DNA of 64,000 nucleotides from positions 620,001 through 684,000 of the forward strand of contig NZ_QTJU01000002.1 of assembly GCF_003412455.1 (NCBI RefSeq), given 5' to 3'. The stretch is from Deminuibacter soli (lineage in GTDB: Bacteria; Bacteroidota; Bacteroidia; Chitinophagales; Chitinophagaceae). This document shows positions 35,649 through 45,339 of the stretch, in pieces; the first letter of the stretch is position 1; every line of letters begins with the position of its first letter. A program made the position numbers and the translations under genes. A model generated the notes under the pieces. That model was given only the letters and a program-made list of their open reading frames with translations, was not told the DNA's origin and searched no databases.

Positions 35649-36497
35649 ATGGTTCAGCTGATTGAATGCCCGCGCGATGCCATGCAGGGATGGCCGCATT
35701 TTATAGATACTGCACAAAAAACAGCCTACATTAACCAGTTGCTGCAGGTAGGCTTTGATACCATTGATTTCGGCAGTTTTGTATCGCCCAAAGCCATCCC
35801 GCAGATGGCTGATACAAAAGCAGTGCTGGAAGGGCTGCACTGGCAGCAATACAACACCAAACTGCTGGCTATTGTAGCCAATGTGCGTGGGGCAGAAGAA
35901 GCAGTACAGCACGGGGCCATCCGTTATATCGGTTTTCCTTTTTCCATATCACCCACATTCCAGTTGCGCAATACCAACAGCACTATAGAACAAAGTGTGG
36001 CAACCGTGCAAAGCATACAGGAGTTGTGCGTAAAACATGGTAAAACGCTGGTATTGTACCTGAGTATGGGGTTTGGCAATCCTTACGGCGATGCCTATGA
36101 TGAAACCATTCTGCTGCACTGGGCGCAACAGATGGTGCAGCTGGATATCCGCATTATTTCCCTGTCAGATACCGTTGGTGTAGCCACGCCGCAACAGGTT
36201 ACCACCGCCCTGCAGCACCTGTTGCCGGCTTATACACAGGTGCAGTTTGGCGTACATTTACATGCTGCACCCAATAACCGGCTGCCTAAGTTGAAAGCCG
36301 CATGGGAAGCGGGTTGCAGGCGGTTCGACGGAGCCATTAACGGCATTGGCGGCTGCCCTATGGCACAGGATGAACTGGTGGGTAATATGGATACGCTGGA
36401 TATGATTACTTATTTCGACAGTATACAGGCACTACCGCCTGTTAACCGGCAGGCACTGGCAGCCAGCACGGCCATGGCCGCACAAATATTTGTTTAA
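35649..36497 (+). CDS. mvaB: Hydroxymethylglutaryl-CoA lyase
   Basis: A 282-residue enzyme that splits HMG-CoA into acetyl-CoA and acetoacetate in leucine breakdown. The catalytic arginine is in ECPRDAMQGW, the metal-binding histidines in GVHLHAAPNN, and the signature cysteine in GIGGCPMAQDELVGN. SLSDTVGVATP is a further family segment. The N-terminus is shorter than in mitochondrial proteins. It starts 21 bases after the AbiF stop codon and 5 bases before the GSCFA gene. Confidence 0.95.
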   Translation: MVQLIECPRDAMQGWPHFIDTAQKTAYINQLLQVGFDTIDFGSFVSPKAIPQMADTKAVLEGLHWQQYNTKLLAIVANVRGAEEAVQHGAIRYIGFPFSISPTFQLRNTNSTIEQSVATVQSIQELCVKHGKTLVLYLSMGFGNPYGDAYDETILLHWAQQMVQLDIRIISLSDTVGVATPQQVTTALQHLLPAYTQVQFGVHLHAAPNNRLPKLKAAWEAGCRRFDGAINGIGGCPMAQDELVGNMDTLDMITYFDSIQALPPVNRQALAASTAMAAQIFV

Positions 36498-36502
36498 ACA
36501 CT

Positions 36503-37510
36503 ATGCAGTTCCAGGTTCCGATACATATAAAACCACTTGATCCGTATATTTCCTACAGCGATAAATTGTTGCTTACTGGCTCCTGTTTTACTGAGCATAT
36601 CGGTAATTACCTGATGGATATGAAGCTGCAGGTACTGCAGAATCCCAATGGTATTTTGTTTGATCCCATCAGTGTGTGCAACAGCCTGGTATCTTACATA
36701 GAAAACAAACAGTACATGGCGGCCGACCTGTTTTACCTCAATGAAACCTGGCATAGCTGGCAACACCACAGCCGTTTTTCAGCCCTGAGCCAGGAAGATA
36801 CGCTGGCAGGTATTAACCAATCGCAACAGCAGGCGCATGATTTTCTGCAGTCGGCAGACTGGCTGATCATCACCCTGGGTTCTTCCTTTGTATACAAGCT
36901 TACCGATGCTGCAGATGCGGCAATCAATAAGGGCACAGGCATGCAGGTGGCCAATTGCCACAAAGCGCCTGCACAGGCTTTTCACAAGCATTTGTGCACC
37001 ATCGAGGAAATGATTACCGCGCTGGATACAACCGTACACCGGCTGTTTCATTTCAATAAAAAACTGCGCATCATTTTTACCATCAGCCCGGTAAGGCATA
37101 TACGTGACGGCGTGGTAGAAAACAACCGCAGCAAGGCACGTTTGCTGGAAACCGTGCACCACCTGGTAAACAAGTTTGACAGGTTGTATTATTTCCCCGC
37201 ATATGAGCTGGTGATAGATGTGCTGCGTGATTACCGTTTTTATGATATTGACCTGGTGCATCCCAACTACCCGGCCACGCAGTTTGTGCTGGAACATTTT
37301 ACTGAATACTGTATGGATGAACCTTCCCGCACGCTGATGGAGCAGGTGCGTAAAATAGTGCTGGCGCGCAAGCACAAGGCATTTAATCCGGCATCCACTC
37401 AACACAAACAGTTTCTGGCCAATGCAGCCGCTAAGGCGCGGGAGCTGGTGAAACAATATCCCTATCTTGATTTCAGCGAAGAGCTGCAGTTTTTTGAAGC
37501 AGGTATTTAA
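36503..37510 (+). CDS. GSCFA-domain protein
   Basis: A 335-residue protein of the GSCFA family (PF08885), named after its motif, visible here as LLTGSCFTEHIG near residue 25. A second conserved segment is LIITLGSSFVYKL near residue 120, and ISPVRHIRDG near residue 195. The family is related to SGNH/GDSL hydrolases, so an esterase-like role is plausible but unproven. It is 5 bases after mvaB and its stop overlaps the opposite-strand gene at 37507 by 4 bases. Confidence 0.88.
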   Translation: MQFQVPIHIKPLDPYISYSDKLLLTGSCFTEHIGNYLMDMKLQVLQNPNGILFDPISVCNSLVSYIENKQYMAADLFYLNETWHSWQHHSRFSALSQEDTLAGINQSQQQAHDFLQSADWLIITLGSSFVYKLTDAADAAINKGTGMQVANCHKAPAQAFHKHLCTIEEMITALDTTVHRLFHFNKKLRIIFTISPVRHIRDGVVENNRSKARLLETVHHLVNKFDRLYYFPAYELVIDVLRDYRFYDIDLVHPNYPATQFVLEHFTEYCMDEPSRTLMEQVRKIVLARKHKAFNPASTQHKQFLANAAAKARELVKQYPYLDFSEELQFFEAGI

Positions 37511-38559
37511 TGGCAGTATTGGGTTCGCAGGTTGTTTAATTTCCGGCTTTTATCGCCCATATTCATCAGCGCCTGTACATCGCCGCATATTTGTTTGTTG
37601 TGTTCGGCTGCATCGGATAAGCTTTTGTTTTTAGCAGCCGCTTCCTGCAGCAGGGCAATATTGCATTCAATTCTTTTCTGGTAAGCTTCTTTATACATCG
37701 GCTCCAGCTCAAGTGCTTTGCTGAATGCGGCAATGGCCTTGTCGTACTTTTTCAGGTGCGCCTGCGCATCGCCGGTATTGTATTGCACTTCTGCATAATC
37801 AGGATTCATTTTACGCAGCTCATCCAGGTTGCGCATGGCAGAGCGGTAGTCGCCGTTCATGATTTGTGCAGTGGCTTCCTGCAGCATATCGTAGAACACG
37901 TTTTCTTCATCCGGGAAATGGGGTGTTGAATGCAGGAAATACACTTCCCGCTTCAGTTTGCCGGTGGAATACCATTCCTGCCAGTATTCTTCCATTTCAC
38001 CATCTTTAAACCTGCCCCTGCGTTTGATAACACCATTGGGGAAGTATTCTTCGCGCATGCCATCTTCCTTGTTGTGGCTGTAATAATGCGATTCCATGAG
38101 GCTGCCATCGGGATAAAATACATTGGCATAGCCTTCAATCTGGCCGTTCACCACATCGCCAAAGGTCTTTTTCGCTCCATTAAGATAGTACTCGATAAAC
38201 GGGCCGCTGTAAGGTTGTTTCAGTGTATCAAGATACAGGTGGTCGTTCTTTAAAACCAGCTGTTTTAATGTGGGTATGTGCCGCAGTGAATCGGGCCTGC
38301 TGAGCCATGCTTTGGTGATGATAAACATCACGGTGTCTACATCGGGAAACCCGAGCTGCTGCAGGCTGTCTTTCGCGGTAATGCGCCTGAACACGGCCAT
38401 GTCTGCCACTTGTATGGTGGTCTCGGTAGGGTCGAGGTCTTCAGGATGTATGGCAGTGGAATCAATGTAAAACAAAGTCTTGCCGCTTTGCGCATGCAAA
38501 TCCCTGCTGCAGCAAAACAGGCATATAACCAGGGCAATCGTGAATGAGCAGTGTTTCAA
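37507..38559 (-). CDS. Exported MORN-repeat (YwqK-like) and TPR protein
   Basis: An exported protein of about 351 residues. Residues about 130-225 contain MORN-variant repeats (GPFIEYYLNGAKKTFGD, EGYANVFYPDGSLMES, GMREEYFPNGVIKRRG), as in the YwqK family. Residues about 250-320 hold two TPR repeats (AEVQYNTGDAQAHLKKYDKA). The start is uncertain: a TTG at 38559 gives a tidy signal peptide (KHCSFTIALVICLFCCSRDLHAQ), while the first ATG at 38676 would overlap the miaE gene by 53 bases. I prefer the TTG. Function is unknown. Confidence 0.75.
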   Translation of the reverse strand: MKHCSFTIALVICLFCCSRDLHAQSGKTLFYIDSTAIHPEDLDPTETTIQVADMAVFRRITAKDSLQQLGFPDVDTVMFIITKAWLSRPDSLRHIPTLKQLVLKNDHLYLDTLKQPYSGPFIEYYLNGAKKTFGDVVNGQIEGYANVFYPDGSLMESHYYSHNKEDGMREEYFPNGVIKRRGRFKDGEMEEYWQEWYSTGKLKREVYFLHSTPHFPDEENVFYDMLQEATAQIMNGDYRSAMRNLDELRKMNPDYAEVQYNTGDAQAHLKKYDKAIAAFSKALELEPMYKEAYQKRIECNIALLQEAAAKNKSLSDAAEHNKQICGDVQALMNMGDKSRKLNNLRTQYCH

Positions 38560-38623
38560 AGGAAGGTGTTTTTGTCTGTTGCGGTTGCAACAACTGTTAT
38601 AAAATTGAGGAACGCGGCGGGTA

Positions 38624-39232
38624 TCAGTGAATCCTGTCGCCACGCAGTTCCATTTCCTGCATAATAACGGCTTCATGCTGCAGCCATTGCTGCCATCGCT
38701 GCCGCACCTGTTCTTTGGGAGAATAGGTTTCGGCCAGTTCTAAAAACAACACATAATGCCCGGCCTCGCTTTCCATAAAACGGCGGTAAAAATTGCGCAG
38801 GTAGGCATCTTCCAGTCCTTCACTCAATCGTTTAAAGCGTTCGCAGCTGCGGGCTTCAATTAAGGCGCAAAGCAGCAGTTTATCGAGCAGGCGGCTTTCT
38901 TCGGTACCGCCTTTCTGCTGAAATAAAAGCAGGCTGTTTACATAAGCATCCTTGCGCTGTTTGCCCAGTTCAAGGTTGCGTTTGCGCAGCTCCTGCAATA
39001 CCAGCCTGAAATGTCCCCATTCTTCTGTTACAATGGGCGACAGTTCGTTAACCAGTTCAATTTTATCGGGGTAACGCTGTACCAGTGTAATACAGCTGGT
39101 GGCCGCTTTTTGCTCGCACCAGGCATGATCGGTTAAAATAGCCTGCAGGCTGATGCCGGCGAGGTTCACCCAACGCGGGTCTGTAGGCAGTTGCAGACCC
39201 AGTATATTTTTTGTGTGTTCTGTGCGTTCCAT
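38624..39232 (-). CDS. miaE: tRNA-(ms2io6A)37 hydroxylase MiaE
   Basis: A 202-residue ferritin-like di-iron enzyme that hydroxylates ms2i6A37 in tRNAs reading UNN codons. Iron-binding carboxylates and histidines are visible in ILTDHAWCEQKAATSC, VTEEWGHFRLVLQEL, LLCALIEARSCERFKRL and MESEAGHYVLFLELA. The start MERTEHTKNI at 39232 is chosen over one two codons upstream. MiaA, the enzyme for the first step, is in this window at 55743. Confidence 0.93.
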   Translation of the reverse strand: MERTEHTKNILGLQLPTDPRWVNLAGISLQAILTDHAWCEQKAATSCITLVQRYPDKIELVNELSPIVTEEWGHFRLVLQELRKRNLELGKQRKDAYVNSLLLFQQKGGTEESRLLDKLLLCALIEARSCERFKRLSEGLEDAYLRNFYRRFMESEAGHYVLFLELAETYSPKEQVRQRWQQWLQHEAVIMQEMELRGDRIH

Positions 39233-39314
39233 AAACAATGCAATTCAGGGCAGCTGCATCAAAAAAACAGCTATTCCCTGCAAAGATGCGTTAAGATAGT
39301 TTAGTTTTGAAATT

Positions 39315-40409
39315 ATGTATAATGATGGTTTTTTACAGCATAAACTGTCTGAAAGAATGCAGCAGCATGCCTTCAGGCAGCTGCGGCTGGCGCAGGGTGC
39401 GGCTGATTTCTGCAGCAACGATTACCTGGGTATTGTTCATAACAATGTACTGCACCCGTTGTTGCAGGGGCAGCAGCTGAAAACAGGCAGCACCGGCTCG
39501 CGGTTGCTGGCAGGCAACTATGCCCTGGCCGAAGCGGCGGAGCAGCAACTGGCCGTTTTTCATGCAGCGCCTGCGGCCCTGTTGTTTAATTCGGGGTATG
39601 ATGCCAATGTTGGTGTATTATCATCGATCCCGCAACGCGGCGATACTATTTTATATGATGCGTTGAGCCATGCATCCATACGCGATGGCATACGGCTGAG
39701 CCTGGCTAAATCGTTCTCTTTTGCCCACAATGACATGGTGCAGCTGGAGGAGCGACTGCAAAAAGCGGACGGTACTATTTTCGTGGTAACAGAATCGGTG
39801 TTCAGCATGGATGGCGATATGTGCCCGCTGCAACAGCTGGTGGCTTTGTGTACCGCCTATAATGCCCATCTCATTATCGACGAAGCGCATGCCACCGGCG
39901 TGGTGGGTGAGCGGGGCGAGGGACTGGTGCAGCACCTCGGGTTGCAACAGCAGGTGTTTTGCCGGGTACACACATTTGGCAAGGCTTGTGGTTGCCATGG
40001 TGCAGCAGTGCTTGGTTCTGTGGCATTGCGCGATTACCTGGTGAATTTTGCCCGCAGTTTTATTTATACCACCTCATTGCCCGAACATGATGTGGCTGTA
40101 ATACAGGCAAGTTATGCCGTTTTCCCCGGCATGCACCGCGAGCGTACGCACCTGCGTATGCTGATTCATACGTTTCAGCAGGCTGCCATGCGTTACGAAA
40201 AACTGGTATCGCACACGCCCATACAGGTGGTACTGGTGCCCGGCAACGATGCGGTAAAACAGGTGGCTGCCGAATTGCAGCAAAAGGGGCTCGATGTGCG
40301 GCCGATACTGTACCCGACAGTACCACTGGGAAAAGAGCGTTTGCGGATAGTGCTGCATGCGTTTAACACGGCAGCCGAGCTGGCGGTGTTGCTGGAAGTG
40401 CTGGGATGA
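39315..40409 (+). CDS. bioF: 8-amino-7-oxononanoate synthase (BioF-type)
   Basis: A 364-residue PLP-dependent alpha-oxoamine synthase. BioF condenses pimeloyl-ACP/CoA with alanine in biotin synthesis. Motifs: FCSNDYLGI, GSTGSRLLAGNY, LIIDEAHATGVVG, and the PLP lysine in HTFGKACGCHGAAV. ILYPTVPLGKERLRI is at the C-terminus. It could act in another alpha-oxoamine pathway, since no other biotin gene is nearby, but residues such as GSTGSR and NDYLG are BioF-like. A TAGTTTTG -7-like sequence lies just before the start. Confidence 0.87.
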   Translation: MYNDGFLQHKLSERMQQHAFRQLRLAQGAADFCSNDYLGIVHNNVLHPLLQGQQLKTGSTGSRLLAGNYALAEAAEQQLAVFHAAPAALLFNSGYDANVGVLSSIPQRGDTILYDALSHASIRDGIRLSLAKSFSFAHNDMVQLEERLQKADGTIFVVTESVFSMDGDMCPLQQLVALCTAYNAHLIIDEAHATGVVGERGEGLVQHLGLQQQVFCRVHTFGKACGCHGAAVLGSVALRDYLVNFARSFIYTTSLPEHDVAVIQASYAVFPGMHRERTHLRMLIHTFQQAAMRYEKLVSHTPIQVVLVPGNDAVKQVAAELQQKGLDVRPILYPTVPLGKERLRIVLHAFNTAAELAVLLEVLG

Positions 40410-40412
40410 GTG

Positions 40413-40450
40413 AGGGTTTAACGTTGAATAGTTCAATGTTCAATGTTTCA
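40413..40450. repeat. GTTTnnn / GTTCnnn 7-mers
   Basis: GTTTAAC-GTTGAAT, one extra A, then GTTCAAT-GTTCAAT-GTTTCAG. The words start a few bases after the bioF stop codon and match those near 8939-8965. Confidence 0.7.
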
Positions 40451-40552
40451 GATCGGAGTATAAACCGCCAAAAAATTGCGGGTATCCGCTGTTTTACAAT
40501 CAGGCTAACAGCTTCTTATTTTATTAACTATATTAGGGGAACAATTGCAAGT

Positions 40553-43021
40553 ATGCGCCTTATACCTTTTCTGCTTTCAGCAGCCGTGACCACAACCCTG
40601 GTGGTTGTTATGGACATGCAGCTTCCGCTGAAGGGCTCAAAAACACCACGCCTGGGCTATTTTCTATCACCTGCAACAGGCTTCTGGCAAAATGCCGAAA
40701 ACGTCAGTTCCAATTTTGATCTGCATCTTCAATCCGGCCAGCTGCACGGCAAGGCTGAAGTATACCTGGATGACCGCCTGGTGCCGCACGTATATGCACA
40801 GCAGGAAAACGATGTGTATTTTGTACAGGGTTACCTGCACGCCAAATTCAGGCTGTGGCAAATGGAATTCCAGACACATGCAGCCGCAGGCAGGTTAAGC
40901 GAGGTGCTGGGTGCAGGTAAAAATGATGCCATACTCAACCATGATAAAATGTTCCGCCGCCTGGGTATGGTATATGCCGCGGAAAACTCGTTAAAAGCCA
41001 TGGAGGCAGATACGCTTACCAAAAATGCGTGTGATGCCTACACTGCCGGTGTAAATGCTTATGTAAGTGCATTAAAAGAGGCCGATTACCCGCTTGAATA
41101 CAAAATACTCAACTATAAGCCAGAGCCCTGGAGCAACCTGAAAACCGCGCTCTTCCTGAAATATATGTCGTACGAGCTGGCCGGTTTTGAACAGGACTTT
41201 GAGAATACGAATGCCCGCTCACTGCTTTCAAAAGAAGTGTTTGAGAAGATATATCCCTACGGCCAGGATTCACTGGATCCGGTGATTTCAGGCGAAGTGC
41301 CCATTGCATTGCCGGCGAACAATGTGCAGCGGCCTGCAGGGGCAGACAGTGCTTACCTGCATTTTGCGGAGCCAACCCGCGCCATTGATAGCATCATGAA
41401 GCCCAATAAAAACAATGGCAGCAATAACTGGGCGGTGCATGGCAGCAAAACAAAAAGCGGCAGACCAATCTTGTGTAACGATCCGCACCTGAGTTTGAAT
41501 CTGCCCTCGCTGTGGTACGAAATGCAGCTGAGCGCACCCGGCTACAATGCTTACGGCGTATCGTTCCCGGGCGCACCGGCTATTATTATCGGGTTTAACG
41601 ATAGCTGTGCCTTTGGCGTAACCAATGCAGAAAGGGATGTGCGCGATTACTACGAAACCACGTTTAAAGACAGCACCATGCAGGAGTACCGCTACAATGG
41701 TGCCTGGCAGAAAACGACTTTCCGCGATGAGATCATCAGGATAAAAGATGCTGCCAGCGATACGGAGCACATTGCCATGACGGTGATGGGGCCGGTGATG
41801 TACGATAAACATTTCCCCGACATCCTGCAATCAGGCAAAGCCTATGCCTGCCGCTGGAAAGCACATGATGCCAGCAATGAACTGCGATCTTTTATACTGC
41901 TCGATAAGGCAAAAGGCTACAACGATTATATTGACGCTACTGCTACTTTTCAGTGCCCTGGCCAGAACATGGCCTTTGCCAGCAAAAGCGGCGAAATTGC
42001 CATACGCCAGCAAGGGCAGTTCCCCGCTAAATGGCGCAGGCAGGGCGATTTTGTGATGCCCGGTGAAGACAGCAGTTATGCCTGGCAGGGCAACATACCC
42101 GAGCAGGCCAATGCAGTAATGCTGAACCCCGGGCGCGGGTTTATCAGCAGTGCCAACCAGTATCCCTACGACACTACTTATCCCTACTACCTGGGTGGCG
42201 TATACCAGCCATACCGCGGGTTAATTATCAACCGCAAACTGGCTTCCATGAATAACATCACCGTGGAAGACATGCAGCATATGCAAACCGATAACTACAA
42301 TGTGTTTGCTGCAATGGCCAAACCTGTGTTGCTGCACTACATGAACGAATCGGCCCTCAGCGCCAAAGAGCTGCGTTACTGGAACCAGCTGAAACAATGG
42401 AACACACGCAACGATGCCGACGAAACAGGCCCTACCATATTTACCAGCTTCTGGGATTCGCTGAAATTGTTTGTATACCGGGATGAGCTGCATTTGCAGA
42501 AACACAGTTTGCCTGTTACCGAACCTGAAGCCAGCACGCTGCTGGAAGGATTGCTGAAAGATTCGGCGTATGTATTTGCAGATGATATTACCACACCAGA
42601 AAAAGAAACTGTCACCGATATGGTGGTAAAAGCATTTAAAAGTGTGGCGCCGGTTTTACAGGCAGCCGAAGAAAAGAATGAACTGGTATGGGGCAGGTTT
42701 AAGAAAAGCCGCATCACGCATTTGCTGCGCCTTCCTGCATTGAGCCGTACCGGTCTTTTTTCAGGCGGTGGTACCAATGTAATCAATGCCTTTACCGAAA
42801 CACATGGCCCCAGCTGGCGTATGGTGGTAGAGCTTACAGATGAAACCAATGCATGGGGTGTGTACCCGGGCGGACAAAGCGGTAACCCGGGCAGCGCTTA
42901 TTACGATAACTTTATCAATGAATGGCTTGATGGCAAGTATTATAAACTGCAGAATGTGAAAAAGGAAGCCATTGAAAAACAGGAAGCATTAAAAGGTGTA
43001 ATGGTATTTGAAAAAGCCTGA
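40553..43021 (+). CDS. Penicillin acylase family (Ntn) amidohydrolase
   Basis: An 822-residue exported Ntn hydrolase made as a precursor that cuts itself into two chains. The N-terminus MRLIPFLLSAAVTTTLVVVM is a signal or anchor. The chain boundary is NNGSNNWAVHGS, with Ser290 as the predicted nucleophile. GYLHAKFRLWQME in the alpha chain and CNDPHLSLNLPSLWYEM, FGVTNAERDVRDYY and PGGQSGNPGSAYYDN in the beta chain are family-typical. Substrates range from penicillins to homoserine lactones, and cannot be chosen here. The start is at 40553; upstream the frame passes through 7-mer repeats. Confidence 0.92.
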   Translation: MRLIPFLLSAAVTTTLVVVMDMQLPLKGSKTPRLGYFLSPATGFWQNAENVSSNFDLHLQSGQLHGKAEVYLDDRLVPHVYAQQENDVYFVQGYLHAKFRLWQMEFQTHAAAGRLSEVLGAGKNDAILNHDKMFRRLGMVYAAENSLKAMEADTLTKNACDAYTAGVNAYVSALKEADYPLEYKILNYKPEPWSNLKTALFLKYMSYELAGFEQDFENTNARSLLSKEVFEKIYPYGQDSLDPVISGEVPIALPANNVQRPAGADSAYLHFAEPTRAIDSIMKPNKNNGSNNWAVHGSKTKSGRPILCNDPHLSLNLPSLWYEMQLSAPGYNAYGVSFPGAPAIIIGFNDSCAFGVTNAERDVRDYYETTFKDSTMQEYRYNGAWQKTTFRDEIIRIKDAASDTEHIAMTVMGPVMYDKHFPDILQSGKAYACRWKAHDASNELRSFILLDKAKGYNDYIDATATFQCPGQNMAFASKSGEIAIRQQGQFPAKWRRQGDFVMPGEDSSYAWQGNIPEQANAVMLNPGRGFISSANQYPYDTTYPYYLGGVYQPYRGLIINRKLASMNNITVEDMQHMQTDNYNVFAAMAKPVLLHYMNESALSAKELRYWNQLKQWNTRNDADETGPTIFTSFWDSLKLFVYRDELHLQKHSLPVTEPEASTLLEGLLKDSAYVFADDITTPEKETVTDMVVKAFKSVAPVLQAAEEKNELVWGRFKKSRITHLLRLPALSRTGLFSGGGTNVINAFTETHGPSWRMVVELTDETNAWGVYPGGQSGNPGSAYYDNFINEWLDGKYYKLQNVKKEAIEKQEALKGVMVFEKA

Positions 43022-43076
43022 TGAATACATTTGTACCCGGGAACCTATTTAACAACGATCAGCCCAATTCAATGAT

Positions 43077-43472
43077 ATGAAATTTACGACAGCCTTGTTA
43101 TTAACGGCCCTGCTTGGTTTTGCCTTACCCCTGTATGCACCCTGGTGGAGCTTTGCCATCAGCTCACTGTTAGTGGCGCTGGTAATACCACAAAAGCCCT
43201 GGCGCGCTTTTCTCGCCGGTTTCGCGGGTTTGTTTTTGTTGTGGGGTGTTCAATCTGCGTGGCTCGACAGCGCCAACAGCGGTTTGCTTTCTTCTAAAAT
43301 GGCAGCGATGTTTGGTGTAGGTTCAGGCATTGTGCTGATACTGGTTACCGCATTCCTTGGTGCGCTTATATCCGGCGGCGCTGCTTTGGCCGGCAGTTTT
43401 GTTGTGCAGCCAAAACGTGTACGCGCAACTGTTGTAGAAGAACAGGAAGCGGCGGAAACAACAGCAGAATAA
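43077..43472 (+). CDS. Hypothetical small membrane protein
   Basis: A 131-residue protein with about four hydrophobic helices (residues 5-45, 47-65 and 78-110) and a charged C-terminal tail (VVEEQEAAETTAE). I see no known domain. It lies 55 bases after the penicillin acylase gene on the same strand and could be cotranscribed. The next gene is on the opposite strand and converges on it. Confidence 0.65.
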   Translation: MKFTTALLLTALLGFALPLYAPWWSFAISSLLVALVIPQKPWRAFLAGFAGLFLLWGVQSAWLDSANSGLLSSKMAAMFGVGSGIVLILVTAFLGALISGGAALAGSFVVQPKRVRATVVEEQEAAETTAE

Positions 43473-43478
43473 TTATCG

Positions 43479-43928
43479 CTATACTTTTTGGTTGTAGCTG
43501 TGCATAAGCAGTACTTCAAGCCTGTTGAGCAGGGAAGTAACCGTCATGTCTTTAATGCGTGAAATAAAATAACCTTCCACAATACGGTCGGTCCAGATAA
43601 TGTAGGTGAGTGTTTTCATCACCGCATCCAGCTGCATGTTGGCAATGTAATGCAGTTGTGACGGATACCGTGGCTCCTCACGCTGGATAATTGCATAGTC
43701 CGTATCAGCCAGTAAGTGATCACAGAATATACGTGTAAATTCCATCACAGTAGCTTGTGATGTGGTCATAGCTTTAGCCTGCTGTGCTTTTTCCGCCGCC
43801 TGTGACGCCACTTTATGCTGTTGTGGTTCAAAGTTCGGTTTAAAAGAAATCAGCTTGCCTAAGCCCTCTATCTGGTATGTTGTATAATAATTATTCAAAG
43901 GATGCAGAGCTTGTAATCGGTCACACAA
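43479..43928 (-). CDS. Hypothetical protein
   Basis: A 149-residue soluble protein that I do not recognise. The C-terminal 90 residues are more ordered and predicted helical (MTTSQATVMEFTRIFCDHLL, AIIQREEPRYPSQLHYIANM). The N-terminus is low in features. The start codon is uncertain, with an internal Met at residue 54. It converges on the membrane protein gene at 43077, with 6 bases between stops. Confidence 0.55.
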   Translation of the reverse strand: MCDRLQALHPLNNYYTTYQIEGLGKLISFKPNFEPQQHKVASQAAEKAQQAKAMTTSQATVMEFTRIFCDHLLADTDYAIIQREEPRYPSQLHYIANMQLDAVMKTLTYIIWTDRIVEGYFISRIKDMTVTSLLNRLEVLLMHSYNQKV

Positions 43929-44031
43929 TACAGGGCGAAAATACTGGTTGCCCGATGTTTATATTCTGCCCGGCACGTATTTTATGCCTATTTTAAGTTG
44001 TTTCTTAAAAAACGATTAAAAGCAAATTGCT

Positions 44032-44039
44032 TATTTTTG
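44032..44039 (+). promoter_or_regulatory. -7 element upstream of trhO
   Basis: TATTTTTG is an exact TAnnTTTG match. The start of trhO is 104 bases downstream. I see no matching -33 element at the normal distance. Confidence 0.35.
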
Positions 44040-44142
44040 CCGCTGAAATTTTGCCCACCCTGCAAGTGGGTCCATATTATTGAATGGAATATCTTTTTGT
44101 GTTAAAATAATCACAAAGGGATGTCTGAAATAATGAGCAAAC

Positions 44143-45192
44143 ATGGCAGTATTACACAACCGCGTATCACAGGCTGAGTTGAAGGAACGTTTATACCAGG
44201 AAACAGAGCCGCGCACCACCATTAGCTTTTACCAGTATTTCCCTGTCCAGAACCCGCAGGGTTTCCGCGATCAGCTGTACAAAGATTTAAACAACCTCAA
44301 AGTATTTGGCCGCATTTATGTAGCACACGAAGGCATCAATGCACAGATCAGTGTGCCTGCACCGAACTTTGAAGCCTTAAAGCAGGTGCTGTATGCTATT
44401 GAACCGCTCAATGGCATACGCCTGAATATTGCAGTAGATGACGATGGTAAATCGTTCTGGGTATTGAAGATAAAAGTGCGCGACAAAATTGTTGCCGACG
44501 GTATTACCGACCCCTCGTTTGATATGGCCAACAAAGGCAAGTATGTGAATGCCGCACAAATGAACGAGATGCTCAAAAATCCGGATACCATTGTGGTAGA
44601 CATGCGCAATCACTACGAGTATGAAGTAGGGCATTTTAATGCAGCCATCGAAATACCTTCCGATACTTTCCGCGAACAACTGCCCATGGCAGTAGATATG
44701 TTGCAGAACGCGAAAGATAAAAACATTATCATGTACTGCACAGGCGGCATCCGCTGTGAAAAAGCCAGTGCATATATGCTGCACAATGGCTTTAATAACG
44801 TGTATCACCTCGAAGGGGGCATTATTAACTACGCCAGGCAAATTAAAGAAGCGGAAATGCCCAGCGCCTTTATCGGCAAAAACTTTGTATTCGACGACCG
44901 CCTTGGTGAACGTATTACAGAAGATGTAATTGCCAAATGCCACCAGTGCGGTGCACCCTGCGATACACATACCAACTGCAAAAACAATGGCTGCCACCTG
45001 CTGTTTATCCAGTGCGAAAACTGCGCATCCCAGTACGACGGCTGCTGCAGCCAGGCTTGTAAAGACACCATTGATTTGCCTGTAGAGCGCCAGAAAGAAA
45101 TCCGCAAAGGAGTTGACAATGGCAGGAATATCTTTAATAAATCAAGGGAAAGACTGCGGCCGAGGTTGAACGAACGGGAAGGGAGTGAGTGA
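44143..45192 (+). CDS. trhO: tRNA uridine(34) hydroxylase TrhO (rhodanese domain)
   Basis: A 349-residue enzyme of the YceA/TrhO family, which makes 5-hydroxyuridine at tRNA position 34. The N-terminal acylphosphatase-like domain includes [16 protein letters not shown]. The rhodanese domain has [15 protein letters not shown] and the active-site loop [14 protein letters not shown], with Cys199. The C-terminus carries many cysteines ([26 protein letters not shown]), a likely metal site typical of the longer members. A terminator follows at 45237. Confidence 0.94.
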   Translation: MAVLHNRVSQAELKERLYQETEPRTTISFYQYFPVQNPQGFRDQLYKDLNNLKVFGRIYVAHEGINAQISVPAPNFEALKQVLYAIEPLNGIRLNIAVDDDGKSFWVLKIKVRDKIVADGITDPSFDMANKGKYVNAAQMNEMLKNPDTIVVDMRNHYEYEVGHFNAAIEIPSDTFREQLPMAVDMLQNAKDKNIIMYCTGGIRCEKASAYMLHNGFNNVYHLEGGIINYARQIKEAEMPSAFIGKNFVFDDRLGERITEDVIAKCHQCGAPCDTHTNCKNNGCHLLFIQCENCASQYDGCCSQACKDTIDLPVERQKEIRKGVDNGRNIFNKSRERLRPRLNEREGSE

Positions 45193-45199
45193 GATCACT

Positions 45200-45232
45200 G
45201 GTGAATAGTCAATAGTCAATAGTGAATAAAAT
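45200..45232. repeat. Reverse-oriented ATTGACT/ATTCACT 7-mers
   Basis: GGTGAATAGTCAATAGTCAATAG-type words at 7-base spacing directly before the terminator of trhO. At 7391 the same words follow a terminator. Confidence 0.75.
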
Positions 45233-45236
45233 AAAA

Positions 45237-45260
45237 GCCCCCGGTGCCGGGGGCGTTATT
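45237..45260 (+). terminator. Terminator of trhO
   Basis: A 7-bp stem GCCCCCG / CGGGGGC with loop GTGC, followed by GTTATTTTTATT. Confidence 0.85.
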
Positions 45261-45272
45261 TTTATTGATGCC

Positions 45273-45296
45273 TGCGCTGGTGTCCTCACCTGCGCA
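45273..45296. repeat. Hairpin of the GTG-AGGA-CAC family (opposite strand, one mismatch)
   Basis: TGCGC-T-GGTG / CACC-T-GCGCA around TCCT; the T-T pair interrupts the stem. On the other strand the loop reads AGGA. Confidence 0.6.
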
Positions 45297-45339
45297 TTTT
45301 TGGTAGTGGTAATAGCTGTGTGGGTGATCCTGCTAAAAG

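Noticed and set aside
37507-38559. YwqK-type antitoxin of a toxin-antitoxin pair
   Set aside because: The MORN-variant repeats give that name in databases, but the protein is exported, has TPR repeats, and has no toxin partner.
40406-40552. Upstream start for the penicillin acylase gene
   Set aside because: The 49 extra codons cover repeat words and overlap the end of bioF; the signal peptide starts at 40553.
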